This document shows, piece after piece, positions 37,111 through 46,322 of a stretch of 64,000 bases of DNA. This stretch comes from Eubacteriaceae bacterium (GTDB lineage Bacteria; Bacillota; Clostridia; Lachnospirales; Lachnospiraceae), in contig CABIYF010000013.1 of the NCBI GenBank assembly GCA_902362875.1, positions 1 to 64,000 on the forward strand. Reading direction: 5' to 3'. Position 1 is the stretch's first letter, and each line of letters opens with the position of its first letter. The notes beneath the pieces were generated by a model. It saw only the letters and a program-made list of their open reading frames with translations, had not been told where the DNA came from and did no database searches. The position numbers were made by a program, and so were the translations under genes.

Positions 37111-38364
37111 TCACAGCTCAAAGTGTTTTAATAAAATACTCTCTGCTTCTTCATTCCATAATCCACTATGAGCACTACATGAATCTGCAAGCTTGGCAAA
37201 CAATGAATTTGTCTCTCCTAATTTTCTAAAGTCTTCAATTGCTGTAAGTGGCAGCTCAATCTGTGGATAAATAATCTTCTTAGATCCCTGCATCTTTTTT
37301 AAATATAGCGTTGTATCAACAATAGCATTAATTCCACCTATATGAGTAATACCAATCGCTGGATTGATCTTTTTGTTTTCGATCAACTCTAAAGCTTCTA
37401 TCATATCTGATCGTAATCCCCCTGATGATCCAATCAGTTTTGTCTTTAGATAATGACTTCCATAGATATTCATTCCCGCCCGGTAATTCTTATCAGCAGT
37501 AGCCGCATAAATATTCATACAGCCATCCATTGCCATAATACGATTCCCGATTTCTGCTACACATTTCGGTGGTGCATAAACAAAAACATCATCATATCCT
37601 TTTTCATTTGTCATGGCAAGTAATACTGGTACCGAATCTGTCACCATAGATGGATTAATATAGTAAAGTTCTATTCCATGTCTCCTTCCTTCCTCGACTG
37701 GAATGATCCTTCTAACTTTCTCTAAACGTTCCTGGTTGGTATCTGTGATAACTAAACGCTTTGGCTTCTTCTCCATCTCTAACACATATCGGATCGCCAT
37801 CAAGCCCATGGGACCTGCTCCTCCAAGAATGATCGTATTCCCGCCTTCTTTGATTCCTGATATATGATCATGCGATCCTTGTTTGCTGTGATAATTAGAA
37901 TGAAAACTGCTCACTACACTATATAAAGCCTGTGCCTGTGCCAGTTCATAGTAAGCCCCTTTCTCACATTGGATAAGACATCCCTTTTCAATGACATCTC
38001 CCGGCACGATACAATACGTTGCTGCACCTCCAAAATATGGATAAGAATATCCTGGTGATTCTATCTGAAGCGGAATCTCAGGCACGATCACAAATTTCTT
38101 TCCTTCCTGATATTCTTCCTTCCATCGTTCTCCGACTTTCACAATCATTCCTGAAAATTCGTGTCCGATCAGTACTGGTTTCTTCTTAATATTCTTTGGC
38201 ACTCGTAAATGCCGCTGTGCCAAAGTAATCTCTTTCAGCGTTGACATTGCAATCCCATTGCATTCAATCTTCAATAGCACTTCGTCTTCCGTGATTTCAG
38301 GGATTTCAAATTCTTCCAGACGTATATCTTTGACTCCGTAGAGTCTGACTCCTTTAATCTTCAT
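37111..38364 (-). CDS. Zinc-binding dehydrogenase, SorE-like (sorbose-1-phosphate reductase family)
   Basis: Medium-chain dehydrogenase/reductase of 417 residues. VLIGHEFSGMIVKVGERW fits the catalytic domain, GGAGPMGLMAIRYVLEM the nucleotide-binding fold. The layout and words such as PGYSYPYFGGAATY and YDDVFVYAPP resemble L-sorbose-1-phosphate reductase. The conserved glutamate usually seen before the second domain (EPLSCV) is ALYSVV here, so a zinc ligand may be altered. MKIKGVRLYG is chosen as start (AGGGGG upstream). No phosphotransferase genes accompany it. Confidence 0.82.
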   Translation of the reverse strand: MKIKGVRLYGVKDIRLEEFEIPEITEDEVLLKIECNGIAMSTLKEITLAQRHLRVPKNIKKKPVLIGHEFSGMIVKVGERWKEEYQEGKKFVIVPEIPLQIESPGYSYPYFGGAATYCIVPGDVIEKGCLIQCEKGAYYELAQAQALYSVVSSFHSNYHSKQGSHDHISGIKEGGNTIILGGAGPMGLMAIRYVLEMEKKPKRLVITDTNQERLEKVRRIIPVEEGRRHGIELYYINPSMVTDSVPVLLAMTNEKGYDDVFVYAPPKCVAEIGNRIMAMDGCMNIYAATADKNYRAGMNIYGSHYLKTKLIGSSGGLRSDMIEALELIENKKINPAIGITHIGGINAIVDTTLYLKKMQGSKKIIYPQIELPLTAIEDFRKLGETNSLFAKLADSCSAHSGLWNEEAESILLKHFEL

Positions 38365-38433
38365 GGTCTTTCGCCCCCTAAGTTTGCCAAATGTCAATGT
38401 CGCATTATGGTATTTGTTCAATTAGTCTTTTTT

Positions 38434-38442
38434 ATTATAGCA
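38434..38442 (-). promoter_or_regulatory. Extended -10 promoter of the SorE-like gene
   Basis: Minus-strand TGCTATAAT is a perfect TGn-extended -10 box about 70 bases before the chosen ATG. Confidence 0.6.
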
Positions 38443-38501
38443 TAGGATGAAGGGAAAAAGAACTGTAGAAATTCTGATTTGTGGTTTGAATAGCCGTCCG
38501 T

Positions 38502-38710
38502 GTATATGAGAAAAACAAAATAATAGTATAAAAGATCCAGAACCATTGAAATTTTGCCGTCGTTTTGAACGGTTCGCAGCTAGTTTGGTGCGCTGTTTGA
38601 GCGAAGCGAGTTGCGCAAGGAAAACTAGCGAATCAGCGACCGTTCAAAACGGCGTGCATAAATTTCCTGGTCTGGATCTTTTATACTATTATTTTGTTTT
38701 TCTCATATAC
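38502..38710 (-). repeat. Long-hairpin repeat unit C2
   Basis: Arms 38502-38540 and 38672-38710 are a perfect 39-bp inverted repeat. Compared with C1 three arm positions differ, and all three are compensated in the other arm. Inner stems are GCTAGTTT/AAACTAGC and TGCGC/GCGCA. It starts 31 bases after the accA stop codon. Its tail ends early, at GGCTATTCAAACCAC, and no partner unit is present. Confidence 0.85.
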
Positions 38711-38740
38711 AGTCCCAACAACTACCTTTCAAACTGCAAA

Positions 38741-39538
38741 TTAAAATTTCCTAAATCTCTGATATCTCTGTTCCACCAGTTCTTCCGGACTCATCTTATC
38801 ATATTTCTCAATAAATCCAAGAATCATCTCTTTCATCTGCTCAGAAATATCTAAAATATTATCAATACTGGCTGGTTGTGGTTCCTCAATTACCTGCTCG
38901 ATAATTCCTAATTCTTTTAAATCACTTGCTGTGATCTTCATAACCTTGGCAGCTTCGGAAGCTCTGTTTCCGTCTTTCCAAAGAATTGCTGCGAATCCTT
39001 CTGGTGACAGGATGGAATATGTAGAATTCTCTAAACTCCATACTTCATTGCCAATAGCCAGAGCCAGAGCGCCGCCGCTTCCTCCTTCTCCGATCATGAT
39101 AGAAAGAATTGGTACTTTGATATTTGACATCTCGAATAAGTTTCTTGCGATTGCTTCTCCGACACCGCCTTCTTCTGCTTCTAATCCGCAGAATGCTCCC
39201 GGTGTGTCTACAAAGAGAATGATCGGACGATGGAATTTCTCTGCCTGTTTCATCAGTCTTAGGGATTTTCTGTATCCTTCTGGTGATGGCATTCCAAAAT
39301 TTCGTTTGATATTTTCTTTGGTTGAGCGTCCTTTTTGCTGTCCGATGACTGTGACAGGTCTTCCTCCGATAGAGGCTAATCCTCCAACGATTGCTTTGTC
39401 ATCTCCAAAATAACGGTCTCCGTGTAAGGACATATATCGTTCAAAAATCGTAGAAATATAATCAAGACTTGTTGGGCGTTCTGCAGATCTTGAGATCTGC
39501 ACTCTTTCCCATGGTGTAAAATTACTGCTCATATTCAC
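38741..39538 (-). CDS. accA: Acetyl-CoA carboxylase carboxyltransferase subunit alpha
   Basis: With AccD it moves the carboxyl group from biotin to acetyl-CoA. The 265 residues are the crotonase-like core ([33 protein letters not shown]). It lacks the first 50-60 residues of the E. coli protein, normal for Clostridia. Its ATG overlaps accD by 17 bases. It is last in the fatty-acid operon, followed by repeat C2 rather than a conventional terminator. Confidence 0.96.
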   Translation of the reverse strand: MNMSSNFTPWERVQISRSAERPTSLDYISTIFERYMSLHGDRYFGDDKAIVGGLASIGGRPVTVIGQQKGRSTKENIKRNFGMPSPEGYRKSLRLMKQAEKFHRPIILFVDTPGAFCGLEAEEGGVGEAIARNLFEMSNIKVPILSIMIGEGGSGGALALAIGNEVWSLENSTYSILSPEGFAAILWKDGNRASEAAKVMKITASDLKELGIIEQVIEEPQPASIDNILDISEQMKEMILGFIEKYDKMSPEELVEQRYQRFRKF

Positions 39539-40415
39539 AACTCCTTATGATCGTTACGAGTACTTTTCTTAATTTCTTGCGCTCTACGATCTTATCTACA
39601 AATCCATGTTCTAACAAAAATTCTGCTCTCTGGAATCCTTCTGGTAACTTCTGTCCGATCGTCTGTTCAATAACTCTCGGTCCTGCAAATCCGATCAATG
39701 CCCCTGGTTCTGCCAAAATGACATCTCCAAGCATTGCGAAACTTGCAGTCACACCACCAGTTGTTGGGTCTGTTAATACCGTGATATATAATAACCCTGC
39801 TTCGTCGTGGCGTTTTAATGCTGCAGATGTTTTTGCCATCTGCATTAAGGATACGATTCCTTCCTGCATTCTGGCTCCTCCGGAACATGTGAAAATGATG
39901 ATCGGTAATCTCATCTCGGTTGCACGTTCAACAGCTCTTGTGATCTTCTCACCGACAACTTCTCCCATACTGCCCATCATAAAATCTGCTCCCATAACTG
40001 CGATCACAACATCTTTTCCAAGAATCTTTCCTTTTCCTGTGACGACTGCTTCATCAAGATTCGTCACAGAACGCTGGCGTTCCAGTTTATTCTTATATCC
40101 TGGGAAATTCAGTGGATCGCTTGTATCCATCTTTGCATCCCATTCCTCAAAAGTATCTTTATCTAAAACCATGGCAATTCTTGTCTTTGGACGAATTCTA
40201 AAGTAATTACCACAAACTGGACATACATAATCATTTTCGATCAGATCCTCATTGTATACAGGCTTTCCACAGCAGTTACACTTCTGGAATAATCCTTCCG
40301 GTGCCTGAAATTCAAGGAGCGTGTCCTTTGCTTTTCGTACACGCTCTGCCTGTTTTAATTCCTGAGGTGATAATGTCCTTTTTTTAAACATATCTTTTAA
40401 TGACATGATACTCAC
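39522..40415 (-). CDS. accD: Acetyl-CoA carboxylase carboxyltransferase subunit beta
   Basis: A 297-residue subunit with the N-terminal zinc ribbon (CNCCGKPVY then CPVCGNYF, residues about 44-66) and the carboxyltransferase core [19 protein letters not shown]. It forms a heterotetramer with AccA. Confidence 0.97.
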   Translation of the reverse strand: MSIMSLKDMFKKRTLSPQELKQAERVRKAKDTLLEFQAPEGLFQKCNCCGKPVYNEDLIENDYVCPVCGNYFRIRPKTRIAMVLDKDTFEEWDAKMDTSDPLNFPGYKNKLERQRSVTNLDEAVVTGKGKILGKDVVIAVMGADFMMGSMGEVVGEKITRAVERATEMRLPIIIFTCSGGARMQEGIVSLMQMAKTSAALKRHDEAGLLYITVLTDPTTGGVTASFAMLGDVILAEPGALIGFAGPRVIEQTIGQKLPEGFQRAEFLLEHGFVDKIVERKKLRKVLVTIIRSCEYEQ

Positions 40416-40462
40416 CTTAACTTTCTTTATTCAGCTTAACTTTCTTTGTTCCGCTCAGCCTT

Positions 40463-41830
40463 TTATTCAGCTTCATTTTCAGTCTGATGTTTCTCCTGAA
40501 AACGTTCAATAAATCCTGTATCGACATTTCCTTCGATAAAATCTTCATCATTGATGATCTCATACTGATAATCAATGTTTGTCTTCACACCTTCTAACAC
40601 AAGTTCACCTAATGCGTTGCGCAGTTTCCTTAGTGCCAGCTCACGGTTCTTGTCATATACGATCAGTTTTGCGATCATGGAATCATAGTATGGCGGAATC
40701 TGGTATCCTGCGAATAATGCAGAATCAATTCTGACTCCTTTTCCTCCTGGGAAATGTACATTGGTTACCGTTCCAGGACTTGGACGGAAATCATGTTCTG
40801 TGTCTTCCGCATTGATTCTCACTTCGATCGCATGTCCATGAACATGGACATCTTCCTGTGTATAAGTCAGATGTTCTCCTGCTGCGATACGAATCTGCTC
40901 ACGGATCAGATCGATTCCTGTGACCCATTCAGTCACCGGATGTTCCACCTGAATTCTTGTGTTCATCTCGATAAAATAGAAATCTCCGTGTTTATCACGT
41001 AAGAATTCGATCGTTCCTGCACTGTAATACTCTGCGGCTTTCGCTGCTTTGACTGCGATCTCACCCATCTTCTTACGCTGTTCATCACTGATGGCTGGAG
41101 ATGGTGATTCTTCGATCAGTTTCTGGTGTCTTCTCTGGATGGAACAATCTCTTTCTCCAAGATGGATCGTATTTCCATATTTGTCTGCAAGAATCTGGAA
41201 TTCGATATGGCGTGGATCTTCGATATATTTTTCAATATACATCGTTCCATCACCAAATGCATTCTCTGCCTCTAACTTCGCTGTCTCAAATGTATGTACG
41301 AAGTCTTCAGAATCATAACAGACACGCATTCCCTTTCCACCGCCACCTGCGGAGGCTTTGATCATGACTGGGTATCCCATATCATCTGCGATCTTCTGTC
41401 CTTCTTCTGCTTCGTATACCGCATCTTTTGTACCAGGAACTACTGGTACTCCGGCATCCATCATTGTCTTTCTGGCTGCGGATTTATTTCCCATGCGGTC
41501 GATGATCTCTGCAGATGGTCCGATAAATGTGATATTGCATTTCTCACACATTCTTACAAATTTGCTGTTCTCTGACAAAAATCCAAATCCAGGGTGAATC
41601 GCATCCGCTCCGACTGCCATTGCAGCCCCAAGTACACGTTCCATGTCAAGATAACTGTCTTTGGCAGGTGCTGGTCCGATACAGATCGTCTGGTCTGCCA
41701 GCTGGGCATGGAGTGCATCTTTATCTGCTTCAGAACAGATTGCCACGGACATAATATCCATCTCACGGCACGCACGAATGATACGCACTGCGATCTCTCC
41801 TCTGTTTGCAATTAAAATCTTCTTAAACAT
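40463..41830 (-). CDS. accC: Biotin carboxylase
   Basis: ATP-grasp enzyme of 455 residues that carboxylates biotin on AccB. KILIANRGEIAVRIIRACRE opens it, with GGGGKGMR (ATP binding) and FIEMNTRIQVEHPVTE (active site). The C-terminal 12 residues are acidic and family-variable. Confidence 0.97.
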   Translation of the reverse strand: MFKKILIANRGEIAVRIIRACREMDIMSVAICSEADKDALHAQLADQTICIGPAPAKDSYLDMERVLGAAMAVGADAIHPGFGFLSENSKFVRMCEKCNITFIGPSAEIIDRMGNKSAARKTMMDAGVPVVPGTKDAVYEAEEGQKIADDMGYPVMIKASAGGGGKGMRVCYDSEDFVHTFETAKLEAENAFGDGTMYIEKYIEDPRHIEFQILADKYGNTIHLGERDCSIQRRHQKLIEESPSPAISDEQRKKMGEIAVKAAKAAEYYSAGTIEFLRDKHGDFYFIEMNTRIQVEHPVTEWVTGIDLIREQIRIAAGEHLTYTQEDVHVHGHAIEVRINAEDTEHDFRPSPGTVTNVHFPGGKGVRIDSALFAGYQIPPYYDSMIAKLIVYDKNRELALRKLRNALGELVLEGVKTNIDYQYEIINDEDFIEGNVDTGFIERFQEKHQTENEAE

Positions 41831-41844
41831 TTAAGAAATCCTCT

Positions 41845-42270
41845 CTATCCAATCATAAATGTAATCTCTGCAGAGGCTACTTTCTTGCCATCTACAGTTG
41901 CTGTTCCCTGTGCAACACCGACTGGTCCTTTGACTTTGATCATCTCAACTTCTAATGTCAGCACATCTCCAGGAACAACTTTTCCTCTGAATTTTGCTTT
42001 GTTGACTCCACCTAAGAATGCGATCTTTCCTTTATATTCATCTGCGGAAAGTGCACATACAGCTCCAGTCTGTGCCAGTGCTTCAATGATCAGTACTCCA
42101 GGCATCACTGGTTCCTGTGGAAAATGTCCTGCAAAAAATGGTTCATTATATGTTACGCATTTTTTACCAACGATACGTTTTCCTTCTTCCATCTCCTCGA
42201 TGCGGTCCACTAATAAAAATGGGCTTCTGTGAGGGATTGTATTCATAATATCTTTAATATCCATTACCAT
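41845..42270 (-). CDS. fabZ: 3-hydroxyacyl-ACP dehydratase FabZ
   Basis: Hot-dog-fold dehydratase of 141 residues in the elongation cycle. HRSPFLLVDRI and GHFPQEPVMPGVLIIEALAQ hold the catalytic His and Glu. A second ATG two codons later is an alternative start. Confidence 0.96.
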   Translation of the reverse strand: MVMDIKDIMNTIPHRSPFLLVDRIEEMEEGKRIVGKKCVTYNEPFFAGHFPQEPVMPGVLIIEALAQTGAVCALSADEYKGKIAFLGGVNKAKFRGKVVPGDVLTLEVEMIKVKGPVGVAQGTATVDGKKVASAEITFMIG

Positions 42271-42289
42271 AATAAACGTTCTGCCTTTC

Positions 42290-42733
42290 TTACTGGATAA
42301 CCATTAATGGCTGTCCATATTCAACCATCTTACCATTCTCAACTAAAATAGCTGCAACAGTTCCATCGTATTCGCTTTCTACTTCATTCATCAGTTTCAT
42401 TGCTTCTACGATTCCGATCACCTGTCCTTTTTTGACTTTGTCACCAACGGATACATATGGATCAGCTCCTTCGGATGGTGCTGCATAAAATGTACCAACA
42501 AGCGGTGCTTTGATCTCATCTCCGTAAAGAAGCTCTTCCGGCTGTTCCTCACTCTGTTCCGGCATGATCGCTGCGCTCTGTACTGGTACTCCGGCAACAG
42601 ATGCATCTACCGTTGCGATCTTAGCTTTTTTCTTAGCGATTCTGATTGAAAATTCTTCATTATTATATTCAAATTCATCGACATTTGCAGCAGATACTGC
42701 AGCGATCAATTCTTTCATCTCTTTGACTTCCAT
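42290..42733 (-). CDS. accB: Biotin carboxyl carrier protein
   Basis: A 147-residue carrier: a helical N-terminus, a proline/glutamate-rich linker (about 45-70) and a biotinyl domain with the target lysine in EAMKLMNEV. Confidence 0.97.
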   Translation of the reverse strand: MEVKEMKELIAAVSAANVDEFEYNNEEFSIRIAKKKAKIATVDASVAGVPVQSAAIMPEQSEEQPEELLYGDEIKAPLVGTFYAAPSEGADPYVSVGDKVKKGQVIGIVEAMKLMNEVESEYDGTVAAILVENGKMVEYGQPLMVIQ

Positions 42734-42750
42734 GTCAGTCTCCTTCTAAA

Positions 42751-43995
42751 TTAATCTTCAAATTTCTTCACAAGAAGTGTTGCGTTATGTCCTCCGAATC
42801 CAAGAGAGTTACTCATAACGTAATTTACCTTGCGGTCTGTTACTGGTTCTAATGTATAATCAAGATCACATTCTTCATCAGGAACTTTTAATCCTACAGT
42901 TGGATGGATGTAATCTTCTTCGATTGATTTAACACATGTGATAAATTCGATCGCACCAGCTGCTCCAAGTCCATGACCGATCATAGATTTTGTAGAACTG
43001 ATCTTCACATCATATGCGTGTTCTCCTAATGCTTTCTTGATCGCTTTTGTCTCAAATAAGTCATTTGCATGCGTACTTGTTCCATGTGCATTGATATAGT
43101 CAATTTTATCTGGTGTGATTTCCGCTTCGTCCATTGCAAATACCATGGCTCTTGCTGCACCTTCTCCATCTTCACATGGAGATGTGATATGATATGCATC
43201 ACTTGTTGCTCCATATCCAACAACCTCTGCCAGAATATTTGCTCCTCTTGCCTGTGCATGTTCAAGGCTCTCTAATACAACGATTCCTGCACCTTCACCG
43301 ATGACAAATCCATCTCTTTCTTTATCAAATGGAATAGATGCTCTCTCTGGATCATCAGATGCGCTTAATGCTGTTAATGCAGCAAATCCACTGACTGCTA
43401 CTTCTGATACCGCTGCTTCTGTTCCACCAGCTACCATCACATCAGCTTCTCCAACCTGAATAGATCTGTATGCTTCACCAATTGACTGTGTTCCTGTTGC
43501 ACATGCTGTCACAACGTTGATACTCTTTCCACGAAGCCCGAATGCAATAGATACATTTCCTGCTGCCATGTTAGAGATCATCATTGGAACTGCCAGAGGT
43601 TTTACTCTGTTTGGTCCTTTTTTATCTAATGTTCTTGTTGTTGTTTCGATCATCTGAAGACTTCCAACTCCTGATCCCACAGATACACCGATTCTTGTTG
43701 TATCTTCTTTCTCAAGATCAAGTCCTGCATCTTCGATCGCTTCTTTTGTTGCAGCAACTGCATACTGTGAAAACAGTTCCATACGTCTTGCTGCTTTTGG
43801 TGCCATATAGTCTTTTGCATTGAAGCCTTTGACTTCAGCTGCCAGATGTGCTTTATATTCTGTCGCGTCAAAATATGTAATCGGTGCAAATCCGATCTTC
43901 TGCTCCTTAACACCACTCCAAAATTCTTCCACGCTGTTTCCGATCGGTGTAATCGCACCCATACCAGTTACAACGACACGTTTCATGTTCTTCAT
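42751..43995 (-). CDS. fabF: 3-oxoacyl-ACP synthase II
   Basis: Condensing enzyme of 414 residues that elongates acyl-ACP with malonyl-ACP. The catalytic Cys is in VTACATGTQ, the two His in NAHGTSTHAND and KSMIGHGLGA. AAAGGAG supports the first ATG. Confidence 0.97.
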   Translation of the reverse strand: MKNMKRVVVTGMGAITPIGNSVEEFWSGVKEQKIGFAPITYFDATEYKAHLAAEVKGFNAKDYMAPKAARRMELFSQYAVAATKEAIEDAGLDLEKEDTTRIGVSVGSGVGSLQMIETTTRTLDKKGPNRVKPLAVPMMISNMAAGNVSIAFGLRGKSINVVTACATGTQSIGEAYRSIQVGEADVMVAGGTEAAVSEVAVSGFAALTALSASDDPERASIPFDKERDGFVIGEGAGIVVLESLEHAQARGANILAEVVGYGATSDAYHITSPCEDGEGAARAMVFAMDEAEITPDKIDYINAHGTSTHANDLFETKAIKKALGEHAYDVKISSTKSMIGHGLGAAGAIEFITCVKSIEEDYIHPTVGLKVPDEECDLDYTLEPVTDRKVNYVMSNSLGFGGHNATLLVKKFED

Positions 43996-44007
43996 ATAAA
44001 AACTCCT

Positions 44008-44748
44008 TTACATTCCCATTCCGCCATCAACACTGATCGTCTGGCCTGTAATATATGCTGCCTTGTCAGATGCTAAGAAAGCAACTGTTTCTGCAATATC
44101 TTTTGTCTGTCCCATTCTCTTTAACGGAATACTTGCTAATAAATTCTCTTTGACATCTTCTGGCAGTACGTCTGTCATCTCTGTTTCGATAAATCCAGGT
44201 GCGATCGCATTGACCGTGATTCCTCTGGAACCTAATTCTCTTGCAAGAGATTTTGTCATACCAATGATTCCAGCCTTAGATGCACAGTAATTGACCTGTC
44301 CTGCATTTCCCATGACCCCGGATACAGAAGACATATTGATGATATGTCCAGATTTCTGCTTTAACATGATTCTTGAAACATGTTTCATACAGTTAAATGC
44401 ACCTTTTAGATTTACTTCGATGACTTTATCAAATTCTTCTTCACTCATTCTCATGATCAGGTTGTCTTTTGTGATTCCGGCATTATTTACCAGAATATCA
44501 ATTGACCCAAATTCTTTCTTTACAGAAGTGATCATCTCTTTCGCAACATCAAAATCAGAGACATCTCCCTGATATGCTTTTGCATTACCGCCTGCTGCTT
44601 TGATCTCTTCTACTACCGCTTCTGCTTTATCTTTGGAACCGCAATAATTTACAATCACAGTTGCTCCATATCCTGCAAGAGTTAAAGCTGTTTCTCTTCC
44701 AATTCCGCGGCTTGCACCTGTTACGATTGCAACTTTTCCACTTAACAT
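44008..44748 (-). CDS. fabG: 3-oxoacyl-ACP reductase
   Basis: Short-chain dehydrogenase, 246 residues, reducing 3-oxoacyl-ACP with [15 protein letters not shown] is the cofactor motif; the Ser, Tyr and Lys of the catalytic set lie in NMSSVSG and NYCASKAG. Confidence 0.97.
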   Translation of the reverse strand: MLSGKVAIVTGASRGIGRETALTLAGYGATVIVNYCGSKDKAEAVVEEIKAAGGNAKAYQGDVSDFDVAKEMITSVKKEFGSIDILVNNAGITKDNLIMRMSEEEFDKVIEVNLKGAFNCMKHVSRIMLKQKSGHIINMSSVSGVMGNAGQVNYCASKAGIIGMTKSLARELGSRGITVNAIAPGFIETEMTDVLPEDVKENLLASIPLKRMGQTKDIAETVAFLASDKAAYITGQTISVDGGMGM

Positions 44749-44750
44749 GA

Positions 44751-45671
44751 TTACATGATCTCCTTTAATTTCTCTAAATCTTCTACTTTCGCAATGTTGA
44801 TCGCTTTGACACTACGGTCGATCTTACGCATAAATCCACATAATGTCTTTCCTGGTCCGATCTCCACAAATGTATCTGCACCATCGGCGATCATCTTCTC
44901 AATAGATTGTTCCCAGCATACAGAAGAATAAACCTGTCTTCCAAGCAGTTCTTTGACTTCATCTTTGTTTGTGATAAATTCTGCTGTTGTATTGGATACA
45001 TATGGTACCTTTGGATCATTTACTTCGACATCAGCTAATACATCTAATAATTTCTCTCCAGCTGGTTTTAACATTGGAGAATGGAAAGGTCCGCTGACTT
45101 TCAGTGGAAGTACTCTCTTAGCCCCAGCTTCTTTTAATGCATCTCCAGCTTTCGCTACTGCCTCTGATTCTCCAGAAATAACGATCTGTCCAGGGCAGTT
45201 ATAATTTGCGATCGTCACGATTCCTTCAACGTCAGGTAAAACTGCTTCAATCGCTTCTTTCTTCATTCCAAGAACTGCTGACATTGCTCCTTCTCCTGCT
45301 GGAACTGTGTCTTGCATCAGGATTCCTCTCTGTCTTACCACTTTCACAGCATCTTCAAAGCTCATCACATCAGACGCCACCAATGCACAGTATTCTCCAA
45401 GACTTAATCCGGCTGTCAGGTCAGGCTTTAATCCCATTTCTTCGATCTTCTTTAAGATTGCAACACTTGCAGTTACCATCGCTGCCTGTGTGTACTCTGT
45501 AATATTGATATCTTCATTTTCTTCAAAGCAAAGTTTCTTTACATCAATATCCAGAACTTCATCCGCTTTGTCGAAAATCTCTTTGCTGCATGCAAAAGAA
45601 TCATAAAAATCCTTTCCCATTCCAACATATTGCGCTCCCTGTCCCGGAAACATAAATACGATTTTACCCAT
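44751..45671 (-). CDS. fabD: Malonyl-CoA-ACP transacylase
   Basis: Loads malonate onto ACP. In the 306 residues [10 protein letters not shown] holds the nucleophilic serine and [11 protein letters not shown] the catalytic histidine. It is the first gene of the fabD-fabG-fabF-accB-fabZ-accC-accD-accA run, behind its own FabT-like operator. No enoyl-ACP reductase gene lies in this operon. Confidence 0.97.
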   Translation of the reverse strand: MGKIVFMFPGQGAQYVGMGKDFYDSFACSKEIFDKADEVLDIDVKKLCFEENEDINITEYTQAAMVTASVAILKKIEEMGLKPDLTAGLSLGEYCALVASDVMSFEDAVKVVRQRGILMQDTVPAGEGAMSAVLGMKKEAIEAVLPDVEGIVTIANYNCPGQIVISGESEAVAKAGDALKEAGAKRVLPLKVSGPFHSPMLKPAGEKLLDVLADVEVNDPKVPYVSNTTAEFITNKDEVKELLGRQVYSSVCWEQSIEKMIADGADTFVEIGPGKTLCGFMRKIDRSVKAINIAKVEDLEKLKEIM

Positions 45672-45706
45672 TATCTTTACCTCGTTGATCTAAATTTCAT
45701 ATAATT

Positions 45707-45723
45707 AGTTTGATATTCAAAAT
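45707..45723. promoter_or_regulatory. FabT-like operator before fabD
   Basis: AGTTTGATATTCAAAAT resembles the MarR-type FabT box (ANTTTGATTATCAAANT). On the minus strand the following ATCAAACTAATTA matches the DNA at the acpP site, so both promoters appear to share a regulator. Confidence 0.65.
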
Positions 45724-45732
45724 ATTTTCTTC

Positions 45733-45768
45733 AAAAAATTGACTTATAACAATAACGTTATAAGCCAA
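45733..45768 (-). terminator. Terminator or attenuator after acpP
   Basis: TTGGCTTATAAC pairs with GTTATAAGTCAA on the minus strand, followed by TTTTTTG. It sits between acpP and the fabD promoter, so ACP can be made in excess of the enzymes. Confidence 0.8.
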
Positions 45769-45781
45769 TCTCACAATTTCT

Positions 45782-46015
45782 TTAGTCTTCTACACCTTTG
45801 TCTTTTAAGTAGTTGATAACATCACCAACTGTATTTAATTCTGCAAGATCATCAGATGGGATCTCAACATCATATTCTTCTTCTAATGCCATAACTAATT
45901 CAAACAAATCTAATGAATCAGCATCAAGGTCATCTTTGAAAGATGCTTCTAAAGTAACTTCATCTTCGCTTACGCTTAACTGATCCGCAATGATCTCTTT
46001 CATCTTCTCTAACAT
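45782..46015 (-). CDS. acpP: Acyl carrier protein
   Basis: A 77-residue acidic carrier; the phosphopantetheine serine is in [18 protein letters not shown]. It is upstream of the fabD operon, with its own promoter, FabT-like operator and terminator. Confidence 0.97.
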   Translation of the reverse strand: MLEKMKEIIADQLSVSEDEVTLEASFKDDLDADSLDLFELVMALEEEYDVEIPSDDLAELNTVGDVINYLKDKGVED

Positions 46016-46040
46016 AATTATTCTCCTTCACACTCTAATT

Positions 46041-46057
46041 AGTTTGATTCTCAAAGT
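46041..46057. promoter_or_regulatory. FabT-like operator before acpP
   Basis: AGTTTGATTCTCAAAGT differs from the FabT box at one central base and one flank. It overlaps the -10 box of the acpP promoter, fitting repression by long-chain acyl-ACP-bound FabT. No fabT gene is in the window. Confidence 0.75.
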
Positions 46058-46084
46058 ATACATTCTTCTAATGTCTTCTGTCAA
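46055..46084 (-). promoter_or_regulatory. Promoter of acpP
   Basis: Minus-strand TTGACA and TATACT are 18 bases apart, about 40 bases before the acpP ATG. Confidence 0.8.
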
Positions 46085-46322
46085 GTTCTCTTGTAAAATT
46101 ACTTCTATATTATACGAAACTATACATAATTATGCAAGTCTATCATTACCATTCCGTGCATCTTTTACGAAACATTTTCATATTATTCTGTATACTCTAT
46201 ACCGATTGCGTTTTTCACAAAATCTCCATATTTTAAACACAAACTATTCAGACTTTTATCACAGTTTGATTGGTTTTTTCCAATAAAATAAGGTTCAGCT
46301 ATTGCAAAAGGAGGACAACATT
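46085..46322. other. Divergent intergenic region before the Gld-like operon
   Basis: Between the acpP promoter and the ABC ATPase. The stretch is AT-rich and must contain the plus-strand promoter of the exporter operon. A TAAAAT word near 46286 is a possible -10 box, but no convincing -35 box is paired with it. No repeats or folded leader are seen. Confidence 0.4.
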
